From contig NC_056522.1 of NCBI RefSeq assembly GCF_019175285.1, forward strand, positions 61,927,468-61,991,467: DNA of 64,000 nucleotides. The letters are read 5' to 3'. Below are positions 9,801 to 23,800 of the stretch, one piece after another. Every line of letters starts with the position of its first letter. The stretch's first letter is position 1. The notes beneath the pieces are model-generated. The model saw nothing but the letters and a program-made list of their open reading frames with translations, ran no database searches and had not been told where the DNA came from. This DNA is from Sceloporus undulatus. Its lineage: Eukaryota; Chordata; Lepidosauria; Squamata; Phrynosomatidae. The position numbers and the translations under genes were made by a program.

Positions 9801-12800
9801 GAGCTGGAATCTCTGTTCCTCTAGTTTGCATCCATTGTTCCATGTCCTATTCTCTGGAGCAGCAGAAAACAAGCTTGTTCCCTTCTCAATATGACACCCC
9901 TTCAAATGCTTAAACAGGGCTCTCATATCGCCTCTTAACCATCTCTTCTCCAGGATAAACATATCCAGCTCCCTAAGTCTCTCCTAATAAGGCATGGCAC
10001 CGTTTTGGTGGCCCTCCTCTGGATACGCTCCAGCTTCTCAACATCTTTTTTGAATTGTGGTGCCCAGAACTGGACACAGTATTCCAGGTGAGGCATGACC
10101 AAAGCAGAATAGAGTGGCACTATTACTTGTGTTGATCTGGATGAGAACAGCTGGAGTAGAGCCCTTCAGAAGAAACTTATATTTATAATCAGGCATCTCA
10201 GTTTAACCTCAGGATTCCTTAGGATGGTGTTATGATAAATAAGTGTGAAACTAGTAGAATTGTGTAATGCAAGTATACTTGTAGCAGTATATCAAGTAAA
10301 ATTGACTTTGAAAGAGCCGATAAAAGGTAAATTCTTCTAACATGTTAATAGCTCTCTGTAAATGTCACACTGAGTATGATTTCATTAAAAAAGAGGTAAA
10401 GATGGGTTTTAATCTTATTATCAGCACTTCATTGTTGACAAGAATATGATGATTAGTCCTAATGATTATTATTTTTATTGGCTTTTGGAGCATGCAGCCA
10501 ATAGTGTTTTACTGTATAAAGATGTGACATTTCTGTTTGGTTTCTTAAGATTAAAACCAAATGTGGGATTGGAAGACTCTTCAAGCTGAGTGAAATGAGT
10601 AAAGTTCTGCCAAAAACACATTCATTAAAATTGGCTCAGTGTGGGAAGGGGTAGAAAGTTAAAACCAATTACTACTAAAGTATCATTGTGGTTATAGAAC
10701 TACCGCCTGGTCCAGCACATCATTGTTTGGGGAGATCAGCTGCAGATGTTGCCTTGGGGGCTCTAGTGAACCTAATCTGAGGGGTGTTGTGTGGGAGGGA
10801 AAAGAATGATGTTCCCAGCTACTGCCTACTAGGGAGATAGGAGAAGATGCAGTAAGGTGGGGAGTTAGCAGAGCTGGGACACTTCCATTTTGGAGCTATA
10901 TTTCCCAGAATCCCCCAGCCAGCATGTCCAGAGGCTAGCAATTAGTTTCTGTTTCTGGTGCTTGGGAGTGGTTGGTGGGTGAAGGAGAAATTAAGTAATA
11001 TGCCACTCCTGGATATCTTTTCCAGGACATTCCCTATATTTCAACCATCTGTCTAAAAGGAATATCAAAATGTCCTCCATTTTGAACATAATAAAGAAAA
11101 ATGAATTTACATTTATATCAGAGTTTTTAGCTTTTATTTTGGCATGTTCTACATTTTGCAGCACCTTGTCCTCCTCTGCGGTTATGATATCTGGTTACTC
11201 TGGATTTGGTGGACTTTTAAAGGATCCTGGGGAGTCCTGGGAGACCTGGGGCCATAAGAAAGGGGTTGGTCAGATGTGGCTCACAGTGTAAACCATAGGG
11301 TGGGATGGAAGGAGATGTGAATGTGGACTTGGCTGTGGAGGGAAATGATGTGGGAGCTGCCATAAGAGCACTTCTCCTGTGTGCTGTCCATTGCTCTGCC
11401 CTGTTCAGTTCATCAGGCTACCTTTGCCAGCAGAGCAGCCTTGTTAACACAATGTTCCACCAGAATATTTTTCATGACAGTGGTATGGCTGCCAAATCCT
11501 ACAATCCTCAACCACTTGATCTTCAAAGCCATCACATCTGCATGTCAGATTTTACCCTTATTCATTGTACCAGGTGATTTCAGGATTACAGCCCGAGTTT
11601 GACATCAATGTTAGAACAGCTGCAAACAAACAAACAGCTTCATTAATATACTGCTTCATACTGAACGAACAGTGTCTAAGTGGTTTACAACTGTAACCTA
11701 ATTGCCCCCAACAATCTGGGTACTCATTTTAGCGACCTGAGTCAAGCTTGAGCCCTTTCACTGCTATTGAACTCACAACCTTATGCTTTTGCGTGAGTGG
11801 CTGAAGTACAGGCATTTAACCACAGCGCCACCAGGGCTTCTACAAAATACAGTATGTTTTTATCATCCTTCCAACTTGGTGCTGTCCAGAAGTATTAGAT
11901 TATGACTTTCCAGCCAGAATTCATAGGGCTGGTTGCAGAAAGCATTGTTAATGGTGTATTTTGATGTACTTCCAAACTATGTTCTATGTATGTGTGCATA
12001 TAAGAGGTTGAATGTTTAAAACTCTTGCCTACCAGAGAGTGCCCAGAATAGTGTATTAAAGTGAAAGCCAACAGAGTGAATAACAAGTACAACATACATG
12101 TGTAAGACAAAAGGTCTATCAACTATCAGATCTGGTGGTATGTATGCTTTTTCCTTGGTGGATGCTATGGCGGGATACAGACGGGCAAAAAGGGGTGTGT
12201 TCATGACGTCATGAAGGTAGAGCCTTCAGACGGCCCTCACCTGAATGCCGCCATGAACACGCCGCCCGCACGCCCCAAGTGGGAAGAAGCGGCATTAAAA
12301 AGGTGCTACTTTCCCCCGCTTCTTTTCTATATAGTGCGCAGGTGCGCATCTCCGTCTGTAAGCTGCTGCACCGGTACGCCAGAATTGCTACACCGCTAAT
12401 TTAAGTTGCCAATTTAAAAGCTCCATGTCTGCTGCGTCGCATAATGAGTCGGGGTCCTGGAACATGCGCAGTTTGCAGTCAGGCTTTAATTGCAGCGTCA
12501 GCTGCCATGCAGGTGTGGAAGCTGCAGCACAGCTGCAGCGCATTTTAAGACTCGTAACCCTAACCCTAACCCTAACCCTAGAGCTGCATGTACGCATGCG
12601 CTGCTAGAATCGTGGAAAGTTTGGAATTTAAAGTGCACCCCTACACACATTCCTGCGCCATTTTCACCTAACAATAAAAAAACGCTAAAACTTTAAATAT
12701 TTACATATGTACAAAGGAGGTGATGGGGGATGTCAGGGGGACAGCGGTGGCAGCGGCGACAGCTGTGGCTCTGCATTGCAGATTCAGCAAGAGCGCAGGG

Positions 12801-15800
12801 ACCAAAGGAGAGGAGGCATCCATGATGCTGGTGACACTGGCAACGTGCAAGCGGACAAGGATGCCAACACCAGCTGATCACCAGCTGGCAGGAGACCACC
12901 TTTGTTCTTGGCCAGGGTGGGGGAAAAAGTTTAAAGGGGCTTGGGTGCTTTAAATGTGCACATATGCTTTCTGCCGCCGGTGCTGAGCGCCGCAGCTGCG
13001 CATCCGCCAGCCGGCAAAAGAAAAAAAAAAGGCCCATTTTTGGACGCCTGTGAGGAAGCTGCCTCTCTCTTTGCAGCGTCCTGCGAGGTGGCGGTATGGA
13101 AACTGCGGGTCAGAAACGGCTCCAGGTGAGGCGTCTTCACTGCCCCCCATGTGGAAGCCCCATACACCTGAGCCACGCCCCCGGGGCGGGCGGTCTGGAG
13201 GCTCCGTATTCAGCAGAATACACCTCCAAGACGTCTTCCCCTGCCCGTCTGTATCCCGCCAATATCTTCTCCGTCATCCTTTTTAAAGCCAATCTAATAT
13301 TTCACTTTGTTCTATATCTAGTAAGCTTTCTTTCAAGGCATTAATAAAAATGATGCATAAGTTTGAATTGATGCACATTTCTGAATAAAACAGTTGCTTT
13401 TAAATAACTGAAAAAGCTTAACATATATTGTAGTGCTTCTGTCGTGTAAAATGTTAGTCCGTAGAATAGACTGTAGAGAGATCTTGTAGCACCTTTGAGA
13501 CTAACTAAAGAAAGACGTTGGCAACATGAGCTTTCGTAGAAAGTCTACTTCCTGAGATGCATTATTTGTCCAAATACATCTGAGGAAGTAGACTTTGTAA
13601 GAAAGCTCATGCTGCCAACTTCTTTCTTTAGTTAGTCTTAAAGGTTCTACAAGATCCCACTGTAAAAATTAGATTCTGGATATTTTCATTAGAAAAATGC
13701 TCTTCATCATTCAGTTAGTGAAGTGTATTATCCACCCTCCTCATCATTTTTTTAGATGTTCTTTATCTTCACAGATACTGGGAATATTACTTCATGCATC
13801 TAATGAAGTGGACTGTGGTTTAAAGGCTTACATCATAATGTAAAACTGTTATCCGTTGGCATTGGTTCTCAATGTTTGGCCCTTCAGATGTTTTGGACTT
13901 CAACCCCCAGAAGTCCCAACCAGCATGGCCAATTGCCAAGGATTCTGGGAAATGAAGTGTAAAGTATCTGGAATACCAAAGGTCGAAAACTACAATTTTT
14001 AGGCAAAAAACAAACAAACAAACAAACAAAAAACCACCCTCTCAAAATAGACACACATTTTTTACTGTATATGTCACAACAAACCATGATATGATTTCTT
14101 GAAGTCTGATATTGTGATGTACATTGTTTGTCACCACAATTCAAACCAGTGGTTTGTTGCTATGTTATGAGGACTTGCTTGTGTAAACCATAGATTGTGA
14201 TGGCATCCAGATCTGAAGCTGTGGCTCATTTTTGTCCCCAGCTGTGAACCTTGAAACAGAAGCTGACAGACAGGGCAGGAGAGACACACATGAGAAACTG
14301 GAAGACAATGATAGTTTGGTTGCCAGCTGTGCAGTTCCATGGCTTAAGCAACAAATTATGGTAGACGCAAACCATGTTGTATGGTGACATGCAAATGCAC
14401 CCATATACTTATATTAAAAAATTATGAGCCTGGAAGTTTGTTTTGTGTACCAAACTGAATGGAGTTCAAAGTGCTTCCACCCAAAAATCCACTGGGATTC
14501 TGGAGGGAAGGAATAATTTATAGCCCATTTAATATGTTTTTTTTGTTAAGTGAACATATCAAAAGGGGTATATATATATGGAAGGAAAGAAAGACATGAC
14601 TCTGGTGATCCCTCACCATACACTATAGGAATCTTGTAAATGGGTTTACAGTTGTGAGTTTTTAGAAACAATTTGAACGCAAGTAGAGGCAGCATATCTT
14701 AGATATAGTTGTGGAAATATTTATATCCTGCCCTATATCTGAGGATAAAAACATTTTGAAATGTGAATTTACAGTCGTCCCTCCTTTCTTGCAGATTTGA
14801 GGTCTGCAGTCTTGAATATTTACGGAGGGGCAGCCTCTGTTATTTTCAACAGGGTGCGCTCTGCACACACTTGCAGGCACATGCCCCATTCAAGCCTATG
14901 GGGTTTGAATATTGGCGAGTTGCTATTTTCGCAGGGTGGGTGGGTCTGGAACAGATCCCCTGTGAAAACAGAGGGTGACTGTACAATGTGAAACATATTG
15001 AACTATCTCGGAAATTAAGTTAAAAGACAGTTAAAACCATGTGCACATATAACTGGATGAAATCATTAGATATCACAGGTGTCGCAGAGAAGTGACAGAG
15101 GGAAGAATGTCCTTTCCCACATCCTCCCACATTGCCCACACTGTTACAGTTGAGTGTCCTTAAGCAGACCTTGGGCCTTGGCCAGGCGTGTTAAAGGCAA
15201 GGCACATTTCCTCAGTATCAGGGTCCCAAAGCTCTTAGGTGCTTACCATAAGTATTATCACTAGCACATTGAATTTACACTGGAAACATATTGACAGCCA
15301 GTGCATTTCCTTTCAAACTGTTGTTACATGGTTAGCAGCCTAGCTGCTGCATTTTGCACAAGTGTATTTTCCAAGGTGTCTTGAAGGACAGCCCAATGCA
15401 GAATGCATGTCAATAGTCTACTTGGACTGCTGTGGCTAAAATTCAGAGACATAGCCACATTAGTCTGTAATATCAGTATGCAAAAGATATCTTGTAGCAC
15501 CTTTGAAATGAACTGAGTGAAAGAAGTTGTAGCATGACCATTTGTAGAATTGGCTGGCTCCCTCAGATGCAGTACTGAATTTGTCACCTTATTGCTGTAC
15601 CCCCAAGTTATGCATTTCTTTGGCTGTTCATACAGTCTGGTTATAAGGTTCTTGATGGGCACCTTTTTATTCCATGCATCTGAGGAAGTCGACCAAGTCT
15701 ATGAAAGCTTATGCTACAATTTCTTTTGCTCAGTTAGTCTCAAAGATGCTAAAAGACTCCTTTGCATGCTGTGGCTAAGTTATTCCTATCAAGCAAAGAC

Positions 15801-17834
15801 CATTAACTGGTGGACTTTCCCAGCTTTCCCAGGTAACTGGATCTCCAGTGGCAGAGTTGGTTTTTAGGAGTGCTGCTATGCTGCACAATTACTTCCTCCT
15901 AGGAGTGAAGCCCCATCCAGGTCAGGTCTCTTACCCATTTCCCAGATCTGAGAACCAGCAAGCTACAATGCCTTCATCATATCAGGATTCAGTTTCAGCT
16001 TCCTGGCCCTCGTCCAGCTCATTGCAGCATCCAGGCACTAGTCCAGCACTTACATAGCCTCAGCTAACCATGAGAACCAGAAAAGGTAGAGAGCCAAGTG
16101 TGGTCAGCATGGCTCCCAAATGTTAATGACTTCACTTAGCAGGTTCATACAGATGTTGAACATCACGGGAGACAAGATAAGACCCTGTGGCACACTGCAA
16201 GCTCAATGACCAAGAGGTTGAACAGGAGTTTATATGAGCGCAGATGACTGCTGAGTTTTCTTTTCTGTAGTCTAGAAACAAATGAACTAGCAACTCTTCT
16301 TGGTCTTGTACTCAATAGGAGAAGGATATTCTTATGAACATGGATTGTTTAGTAGTCACACTTGTGTACCGCAGTATTTGACTGCATTTTAATATGTCTG
16401 TATTATGGAATTTGTCAGAGGTCCATATCATTTTGAATTTTTGCCATGTGCATCAGTCTAATGTAAGATCTGAATTCTGCTACAAAGTTGCCAACAATTT
16501 TCCACTGCATTGTAATCAGGGCTAGAAATGACTTTGGCACAGTGTAGGATATGGTATCTTAAGAGTTTTGTTCCCATTTTTAGGGTGCTCTCTACAGTTG
16601 GGAGGCATAACTCAGAGTGTGCATTCCCCAAACCCTTCAAAGGCCTAGAAAAATTTGTGTTTGCACTTATTTTGTTAAATGTAAACTGGCATTCTAGCTG
16701 TTGCAAGTGTTATTTTATATGGTGTGTCTCACTAGTTTCTCATTTTTGTTTAAACTACCTGGAGAGAGTTTTTACATCTGTTTGAATAAATAATATGGTT
16801 CCTCCAGATGATTGGGCAAGCCTGTCTCAATAGAAATGTATTTGCTATTAGAATAGTCTGAAGCAAGGGTTAATCTCAGGGACCACATCTACAATGGATG
16901 GCGGCATGCCTGCCCAGGTACCCAGCCAGAGAAGAAAGAGCAAAGCTGTAGTCTTAATTGTCCAGAAATACTTTTGACTTTCTGCCACCGAAGAAATAAG
17001 TCCAAAATGAGGGAAGATAATTTCAGGTGGACAGGACTTCTCGTGTGGGGTTTCTTATTAGCATGTGTTCCCTCAGATGCCAAAATGTTTGTCCGGTGGG
17101 CTGTGTGGTGTATGTATCCTTTCTCAAATATTTTTTTAATCAGAACTCTCTCCAGCTACATTAACATGTCAGCCATGAGTTATTGCTAAGCTGTATGGCA
17201 AGTACTGTATTTAACTGCTGTTTATAAAGCTATAAACACTGTAAAGACTGGCTGCAATTAGTTGCATTGCCTTTCTCATCCATTTCTAAAAAGTCCTTCT
17301 GGAACTGCTATCAGGATTTTAAAAAGCAATCATATTGTGGATACACAGACCCTCATAGACTTGAACATCTTGAACTCCTCAATAGACATCTGCATAACCA
17401 TTTTCTTGGTAAATGACAGCATATGGCACCATATTGTATTGGATTTCACTCTTGCAACTGCTGGTTTACCCTATCCTCTGCCTTTCCAGGCCAATGCAAA
17501 AAAGTTTTAATAATGGGCATCTTCAGAAGTCTCTGGAAGCAACAAGTTTGTTCCTGGACAAACTGATACAACATTTTTCTCATTCCCAAATATTTTGGTG
17601 TGAACTCCTAGAAATTATCAGCTACTGCTAACTAAACACAACTATTGTATCCAGGACATAGATTCAACACAGATCAAGGAAGGAGAAAAGGAAAGTTATC
17701 ATTCAAACAAAACAATCCAAATGCTTAATTAGTATGATATTGCTAAAGTACTTTAGCATTTTGACTATAATGCCTGGATAATTATTTTTTAAAAAAAGGC
17801 CCAGTGGAAATTGGTGAAAATCAGTTTCTGAAAC

Positions 17835-17880
<46 letters not shown>

Positions 17881-20800
17881 TTCTTATATCCTGCTTTTCT
17901 CCCAACTTGACTGTATGCAACACATGATCAATGGGAGGGGGAAGGGGAGGGAGGGGAGAGATGGAAGGAGGAGGAAAAACCCACAAAATTTCAAGAAAAA
18001 CACTGGATGCAAAACCATGAATATTCAAGTACAAAAAGATTGGGAAAGTCTTGATGGTTTGTGATGTGCTCAACCTGTTTTGGTGATAAGGTTCAGCACT
18101 TTGGATAGCTCCATTAAAGTTTGGACTCAAATCTGGAGTGGATTTGCTCTCTCACTGACATAGGAGCCACCACTGAAGAAGAGACAAGCCTGGTATCCAA
18201 TAGTCCTTGTTTTCTCACAGTCCCACAAAGAAGTGTGTTAGCTTGAATCAAAGTAAATGGAAGTATATGAACAAAACTTTGCTGCACTTGCCTGGAAGGA
18301 TATAAGATGGAATGGTTCAATAGCTACAACCATGGAATGCCATAAACTACTATGTTACTCAGAAGCTTGCTGAGTCAAGTACGTGGTAAATTAGAAGACT
18401 GGCAAATTGATACCTGGCTACTTCCTTACTTGAGTCCTGCCCTGCTATGATCGGTCTACATCCTGTGGCATCAGACATGCTGCGCATGGGAGCTCATTAC
18501 ACTCCCAATTTGGCGCCTCTGCTGTGTTTGTACAAGCCTCCAAAAGTGCAACTGCCAGAAAAAACGTGGGGAAAAAAATAAAAGGAAATCAGTCAAAATA
18601 AAGTAAAACATACATTATTTTTATCCTGGGGCATTTCCTGACCCAATTAAATTAAATGCTCCCCCATAGTAGAAATTTTGATTTGGCCAACTGGTTGACA
18701 ACCAGAGCATGACATTTCTATTTTGTCATAATATAGTTCATTTTTCAAAAATTACATTTTCTGACCCAATATGTTTTATGGAAAGGATGCGGTGGCTTAG
18801 TGGTTAAGATGCCAGTTATGATCAGAAGACTGGAAGGTTGGCAGTTTGAGGTCTGAGTACAGCATGATAGGGTGAGTTCCCGTCACTAGTCCCAGCTTCT
18901 GCCAGCCTAGCAGTTCAAAAGCATGCAAATGCAAGTAGATAGAGAAGTACCACTTCTCAGTGGGAAGGTAATAGCATCCGGTATAGTCGTGCTGGTCTTA
19001 TGACCACCAGAGCAGTCTTTGGGCAACAGTGGCTTTTCAGCTTAGAAATGGAGATGAGCACCGCCCCTTACAGTTGATTAGGAATATACATTCATTTCAA
19101 GGGACTACCTTTACCTTTACCTATGTTTTTTTGAGACAAAAAAATGCCCAATAGGAAAAATTAGTAGATTTTAATGGGACGATGTTTTTGTTTCAGCCAT
19201 TTTGTTTTGTTTGTGGGCAAAAAAAAAACCAACCCATAAATGTCAAGCTGAAATTTTTACAAGTTGTTTACAAATGTGCAGGTAACTATATTGTGGAATG
19301 TTTACATTGTTGATTCTATATGGATTTTCCCAGAAAGTGCCACTTCATAGGACTAACATTCTATGTCCCATTCTAGTGCATGAGGATTATTTTTTTAAAA
19401 TGACAGCACTGTCCTTAATTTGGAAATGAGAATTATGATTGAACTCACTTGCCCTTCCTGGGTGTGTACTTCATGTTTGCACCGACTACAAAGTCTCCAG
19501 CAGTGTCCTGGTTTGAACTATAATTTAAAGCCTATTACAGCTCAGCAAATATCTGCTGGCTAATTGAATGCCTGTAAGAAGCAAAGAAAAAAGAAAAAAA
19601 AGCAAGAAGCAAAAATACATTGTTTAGACTATATGTCTTTAAAATGGCCTATCATCAGGATTTCAGCAAGAGACACTATTCATTTATTTATTTCATTTAT
19701 ACGACACCTGTCTCCCAGACTGCTGGGAGATTTTTCATAAAGTTATAATTGAAATCTCCTTTCCTGTAATTTGGATCCATTGGCTTGGGTCCTATTTTTC
19801 TAGAACAGCGGTGAAAAAGCTTGCTTCATCTTCCGTTTGAGATTCATTCAGATATTTAAAGATGGCTTTTGTATCACTACTTGGCTTTCTCTTCTTCAGG
19901 CTAAGCATACCAAAATCCCTAAAATATTCCTCCTGGGGCATGGTTTCCAGACCCTTTATCATCTTGTGCACTGTCTTTTGAACATATTCCATCTTGCCAA
20001 TATCATTCTTAAAGTGAGGCATCCAAAGTTTTATTTCACACTTGCAGGGTTTTTTTTCAAAGACACAAAATGAAATCAATAATTTCTCACAGCCATCCCA
20101 ATTCCTGTTTGTAATAGAGAACATGGAAGTGTGACTACAGTGTTAAACTGAAAGCAGAAACTAAGACCATTAAGACAAAAACATCATTCTTGACAAGTCA
20201 GTTTGGGTTTTGTTTTTGTTTTTTATTATAGCTTGTGTTTCCTATTCCTTTTATTATCAAGTTGCGGTGGCAGCAGTAGAGATTCACCAAAGTTCTTGCT
20301 TTCTTCTTGTTATTTTATGTGTTATACTGTAGTGATACTTTCTATTACATGGGGAATTAAAACTTGATTTGCATGTAGCTGTAACATTTATATTCCATTT
20401 TTAACATGAAAAACAGTCATTTTTGTTCCCTCCACAATTTAGACCACATAATAAATCTTGGGATTTTGTAGTTCATAAAAACAACTAACTTTTTGAAGTT
20501 TGTAGTCTTGATAAGTCATTTTGGCACATCTTTTCTTATTTTGGCAGATATATGGCACACATAATAGCAATAGGAACAAACTGGTCTGTCTTCACAAAAT
20601 ATTAAATGGCAATTTTCAGGAAGGATAGCAAGGGTTATTTAGCTGAAATATGCCTGCACTGCATTTAGTATCTACCACCCACGGCAAGCACTGTTATACC
20701 ATATGCTAATAATATCGGTCACTGATAGTGAAAGAGAGGTGTACATGACAGAAACACTTAAAATCCAGCATGACAATCACAGTAGCATTAGGATTTGGGG

Positions 20801-23800
20801 GCCTTTCCCCACCAGCTGTCCAGCACTAATGGAAACCTCCTTCTTGGGGCTTTCTAGCTCTCCAGAACTAGTTTTGTAGAATCTCTGTGACTGCAATGTG
20901 TTTGTGTGTAAAATAATGCCCCATCTTCATCTTATGCTGGAATCCCCCCTGTGTGCATGTTAATCCAGCTCTGGATACATGCCTTAGGCCAGGGGTAGGC
21001 AACCTGCGGCCCGTGGGCCGGATGCGGCCCGGCAAGGCCTTGGGACCGGCCCCAGCCCAGTCCTGCCGCCGATTGCCGCCAGGGCCTTTGGGGGGCAATT
21101 GTCTATAGAAGCCTCAGAAACATACATTTATATTAACATTTTTTTAAAAAATCAGCAAATTTTTTCGCATGTCCTCCATTTTTTTAAAAAAAGTGTCTTC
21201 CATTTGAAAATTTTGTCCTACATTTGTCCCAGTTTATTTATATATTTAATTTTTAAAAAAATTTTAATTTTTAATTTTTTGGCTTTGGCCCCCCAGTTGT
21301 CTGAGGGACAGCAACCCAGCCCCCGGCTCAAAAAGGTTGCCTACCCCTGCCTTAGGCAGTACCAGATTTCTGTAATGCTTTTGAAATGGCTAACTATATA
21401 CCCTGCTGTAGACCTGTAAGGGCTTAACAACCATTCTATCTTCTTTTCCTAGGGAACTCTGAAAACTGTGGTTGAGAACATAAAAACAATAATGCCAGAT
21501 CAAACCAAAGGCCTATCTAGTCCAGCTCTCTTTTCAGATAGGGTCAGCCTGGTTCATTTCATCTATTAATCAAAATATGTATATGCCACCCCATAACTAG
21601 AGAGGAGAGCCAATATGGTATAGTTGTTTGTTTGTTGAACTAGGACTGTGGGAGACTAGAGTTCAAATCCCCACTCAGCTATGGAAGCCCACTGGATGAT
21701 CTTGGGCAACTCACACTCTCCTAGACAAAGAGGAAGGCAGTGGAAAACATTGTCTGAATAAATCCTGCTAAGAAAACTCTGTTATAGGGTCACCTTATGG
21801 TTGCCCTAAGTTGGAAAAGACTTGAAGGCACAAAACAACAGTATAATTAGATGGGTCAGTGTGGGGGTGCTAACAATTAAAAAGCTAAAAGAATTATAAA
21901 ACAATTTAAGCAAAAGTAAGAGAATAAAGTTAGTTGCCTATGGCAAGTGTGTAAACGGAGGCCTGTCTACACTTGGAGGAAAAGTCCAAATGGACTCCTC
22001 ATCTATTCTGCCCTGCATCCATCCTAGAACTGTGCTACACTAATTTTATCCACAGCAGTTGTCTACACTGCTGTTGCTTTGGTTCACCATCAGCTCCTGC
22101 TACCACTGTCTTTCCCACAGGTCCCAGAGCCAGGACAATTCACTGCTGGGCAAGGGCTGCCATTTACCTTCCCTCCACCAAACAACATAAAAATAAAGAT
22201 TTTTTCTGCTTGTGAGGTGCACGACGCCTTGTTGTAACCTCTGAGCACACTGCCAGGAACAGCAGCAAGAAGGGAAAACTGTTGTTCTGGGTGAGCAACT
22301 GGTTTTTTTTACTCCTCAGCACCAATCCTGGCAGTGAGTTTTGAGGTCACAATGAGATGCCGGGTGCCTCAGAAGCAGGAAAAAAAAACAAAACCCTTAA
22401 TTTTAATGTCATTCCGGGTGGGGAAGGTAAATGCCCTTACAAGGAAGCAATATGTCCTGGCTGTGGAAACTAACAACAGCAATGAGAGCTGACTGAAAAT
22501 GGCAGCACATGCCAGGCAAACTGTCCTGTCCCCCTCTATCTGGCACAAATCAGTTTGGTCATATGGAGGAAACACCAGAGTTTCCTGTAAACTCCACAGC
22601 AAACTGTGATTTTTTCAAATCTGCCTTAAGGCATTTTTGCTCTTGAATTTGCTGCTGATTGGGCCCTGCATCCTGATTGTTTTAGATTCAGGGAAAATGT
22701 CATGTGTCTTGTGTCCTGATTGGCACAGATTTTGGCAGGGTTTGGGTCCCCCCCCCCTTCATGTAGACAAACAACAGGACAGGAGGACAACAGCACCCTC
22801 TGAATCCCTTTCTCAGTGTTACTCCAAGACATTGATGGGGAGGTAATATTTGGACCTCAGGTTATTTTTCTGTTTTTAAGGGTTAGGGTATATCTTTCCC
22901 CAGTCTCATGGAATGGATTAGAATTGATGTTAGGGAAGATGGGAGCTATAGTCCAACACACTCAAGGTTGTCAAGCTGTAGAAGTGTTCATTCTACTGGA
23001 TGCTGAACAGAGATTATTGTTTTTTATATGGTAAGAAATGATTTGCAAATTTCTAAAACATTATGACACCCTGTACCTCAATTGACTAAAATATTTGCTT
23101 TAATGAATAGTTTTTTTTACTATATGTAGTTGCAAAAGGAAACCGTCAGTCTTATTTTAGAATTCAATGTTAACAACACTTTGGTACATCTGAGACACAA
23201 ATGAAGCCATTTGTTTTGTTCTTCTGTGTGCTTTCAAGTTGCCTGTTGGCTACAGAAAGAAAAGTTAAAAGGAGTAAGAAACACTAGGTGGCACCAGATA
23301 TCCTTCTGTTCCCTTCAGTTTTAACCTTCCCATGCATGCAGGAGATGTAAATATTACATTCCAAAAGGCAGCTTTCACACACAACACTAAATAACTTCTT
23401 TGAGCCTTGCTTGCATTTTATATGCCATGTGTGAACGTTAATAATGTTGGTCAAAAATAGAAAGGAGATGTTTAGAAATCAAATATAGATTCTAATGGAT
23501 TTTAATTACAATCTGATTTAATCCTCACAGATGAAAACTTTAGAACCTGGTTGTCTTCCTTTAAAGTTAGATTCCATAGCCATACCTAAACTAGGATCAA
23601 CATAAATGTCACAAAGTAGTGTGCAAGCTTTTGAGTTCTCTAAACCTCTTCAGGCTGCTTGTTGAATAAAATGGGATGGAAGCAGGGAAATGTAGCATTT
23701 AATCAGTTTTAACTGAAAATATTAGAAGATTGCAGAATGAACTAGACATCATTAGACTGCACTCTACTTAATGCACAAATTTCAATTTACACCTAAGATT

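Noticed and set aside
12555-12580. Old chromosome-fusion telomere
   Set aside because: Only 4.3 units, and inside a transposon with intact ends, so transposition explains it.
12388-13344. Several open frames in the GC-rich block at 12.4-13.3 kb as a possible transposase or host gene
   Set aside because: They are short, overlap on both strands, and show no catalytic motif. The block is bounded by TIRs, so composition explains them.
18785-18850. tRNA gene (also the SINE heads at 21603, 49780 and 59268)
   Set aside because: The A- and B-box-like strings do not fold into a full cloverleaf and are followed by SINE bodies.
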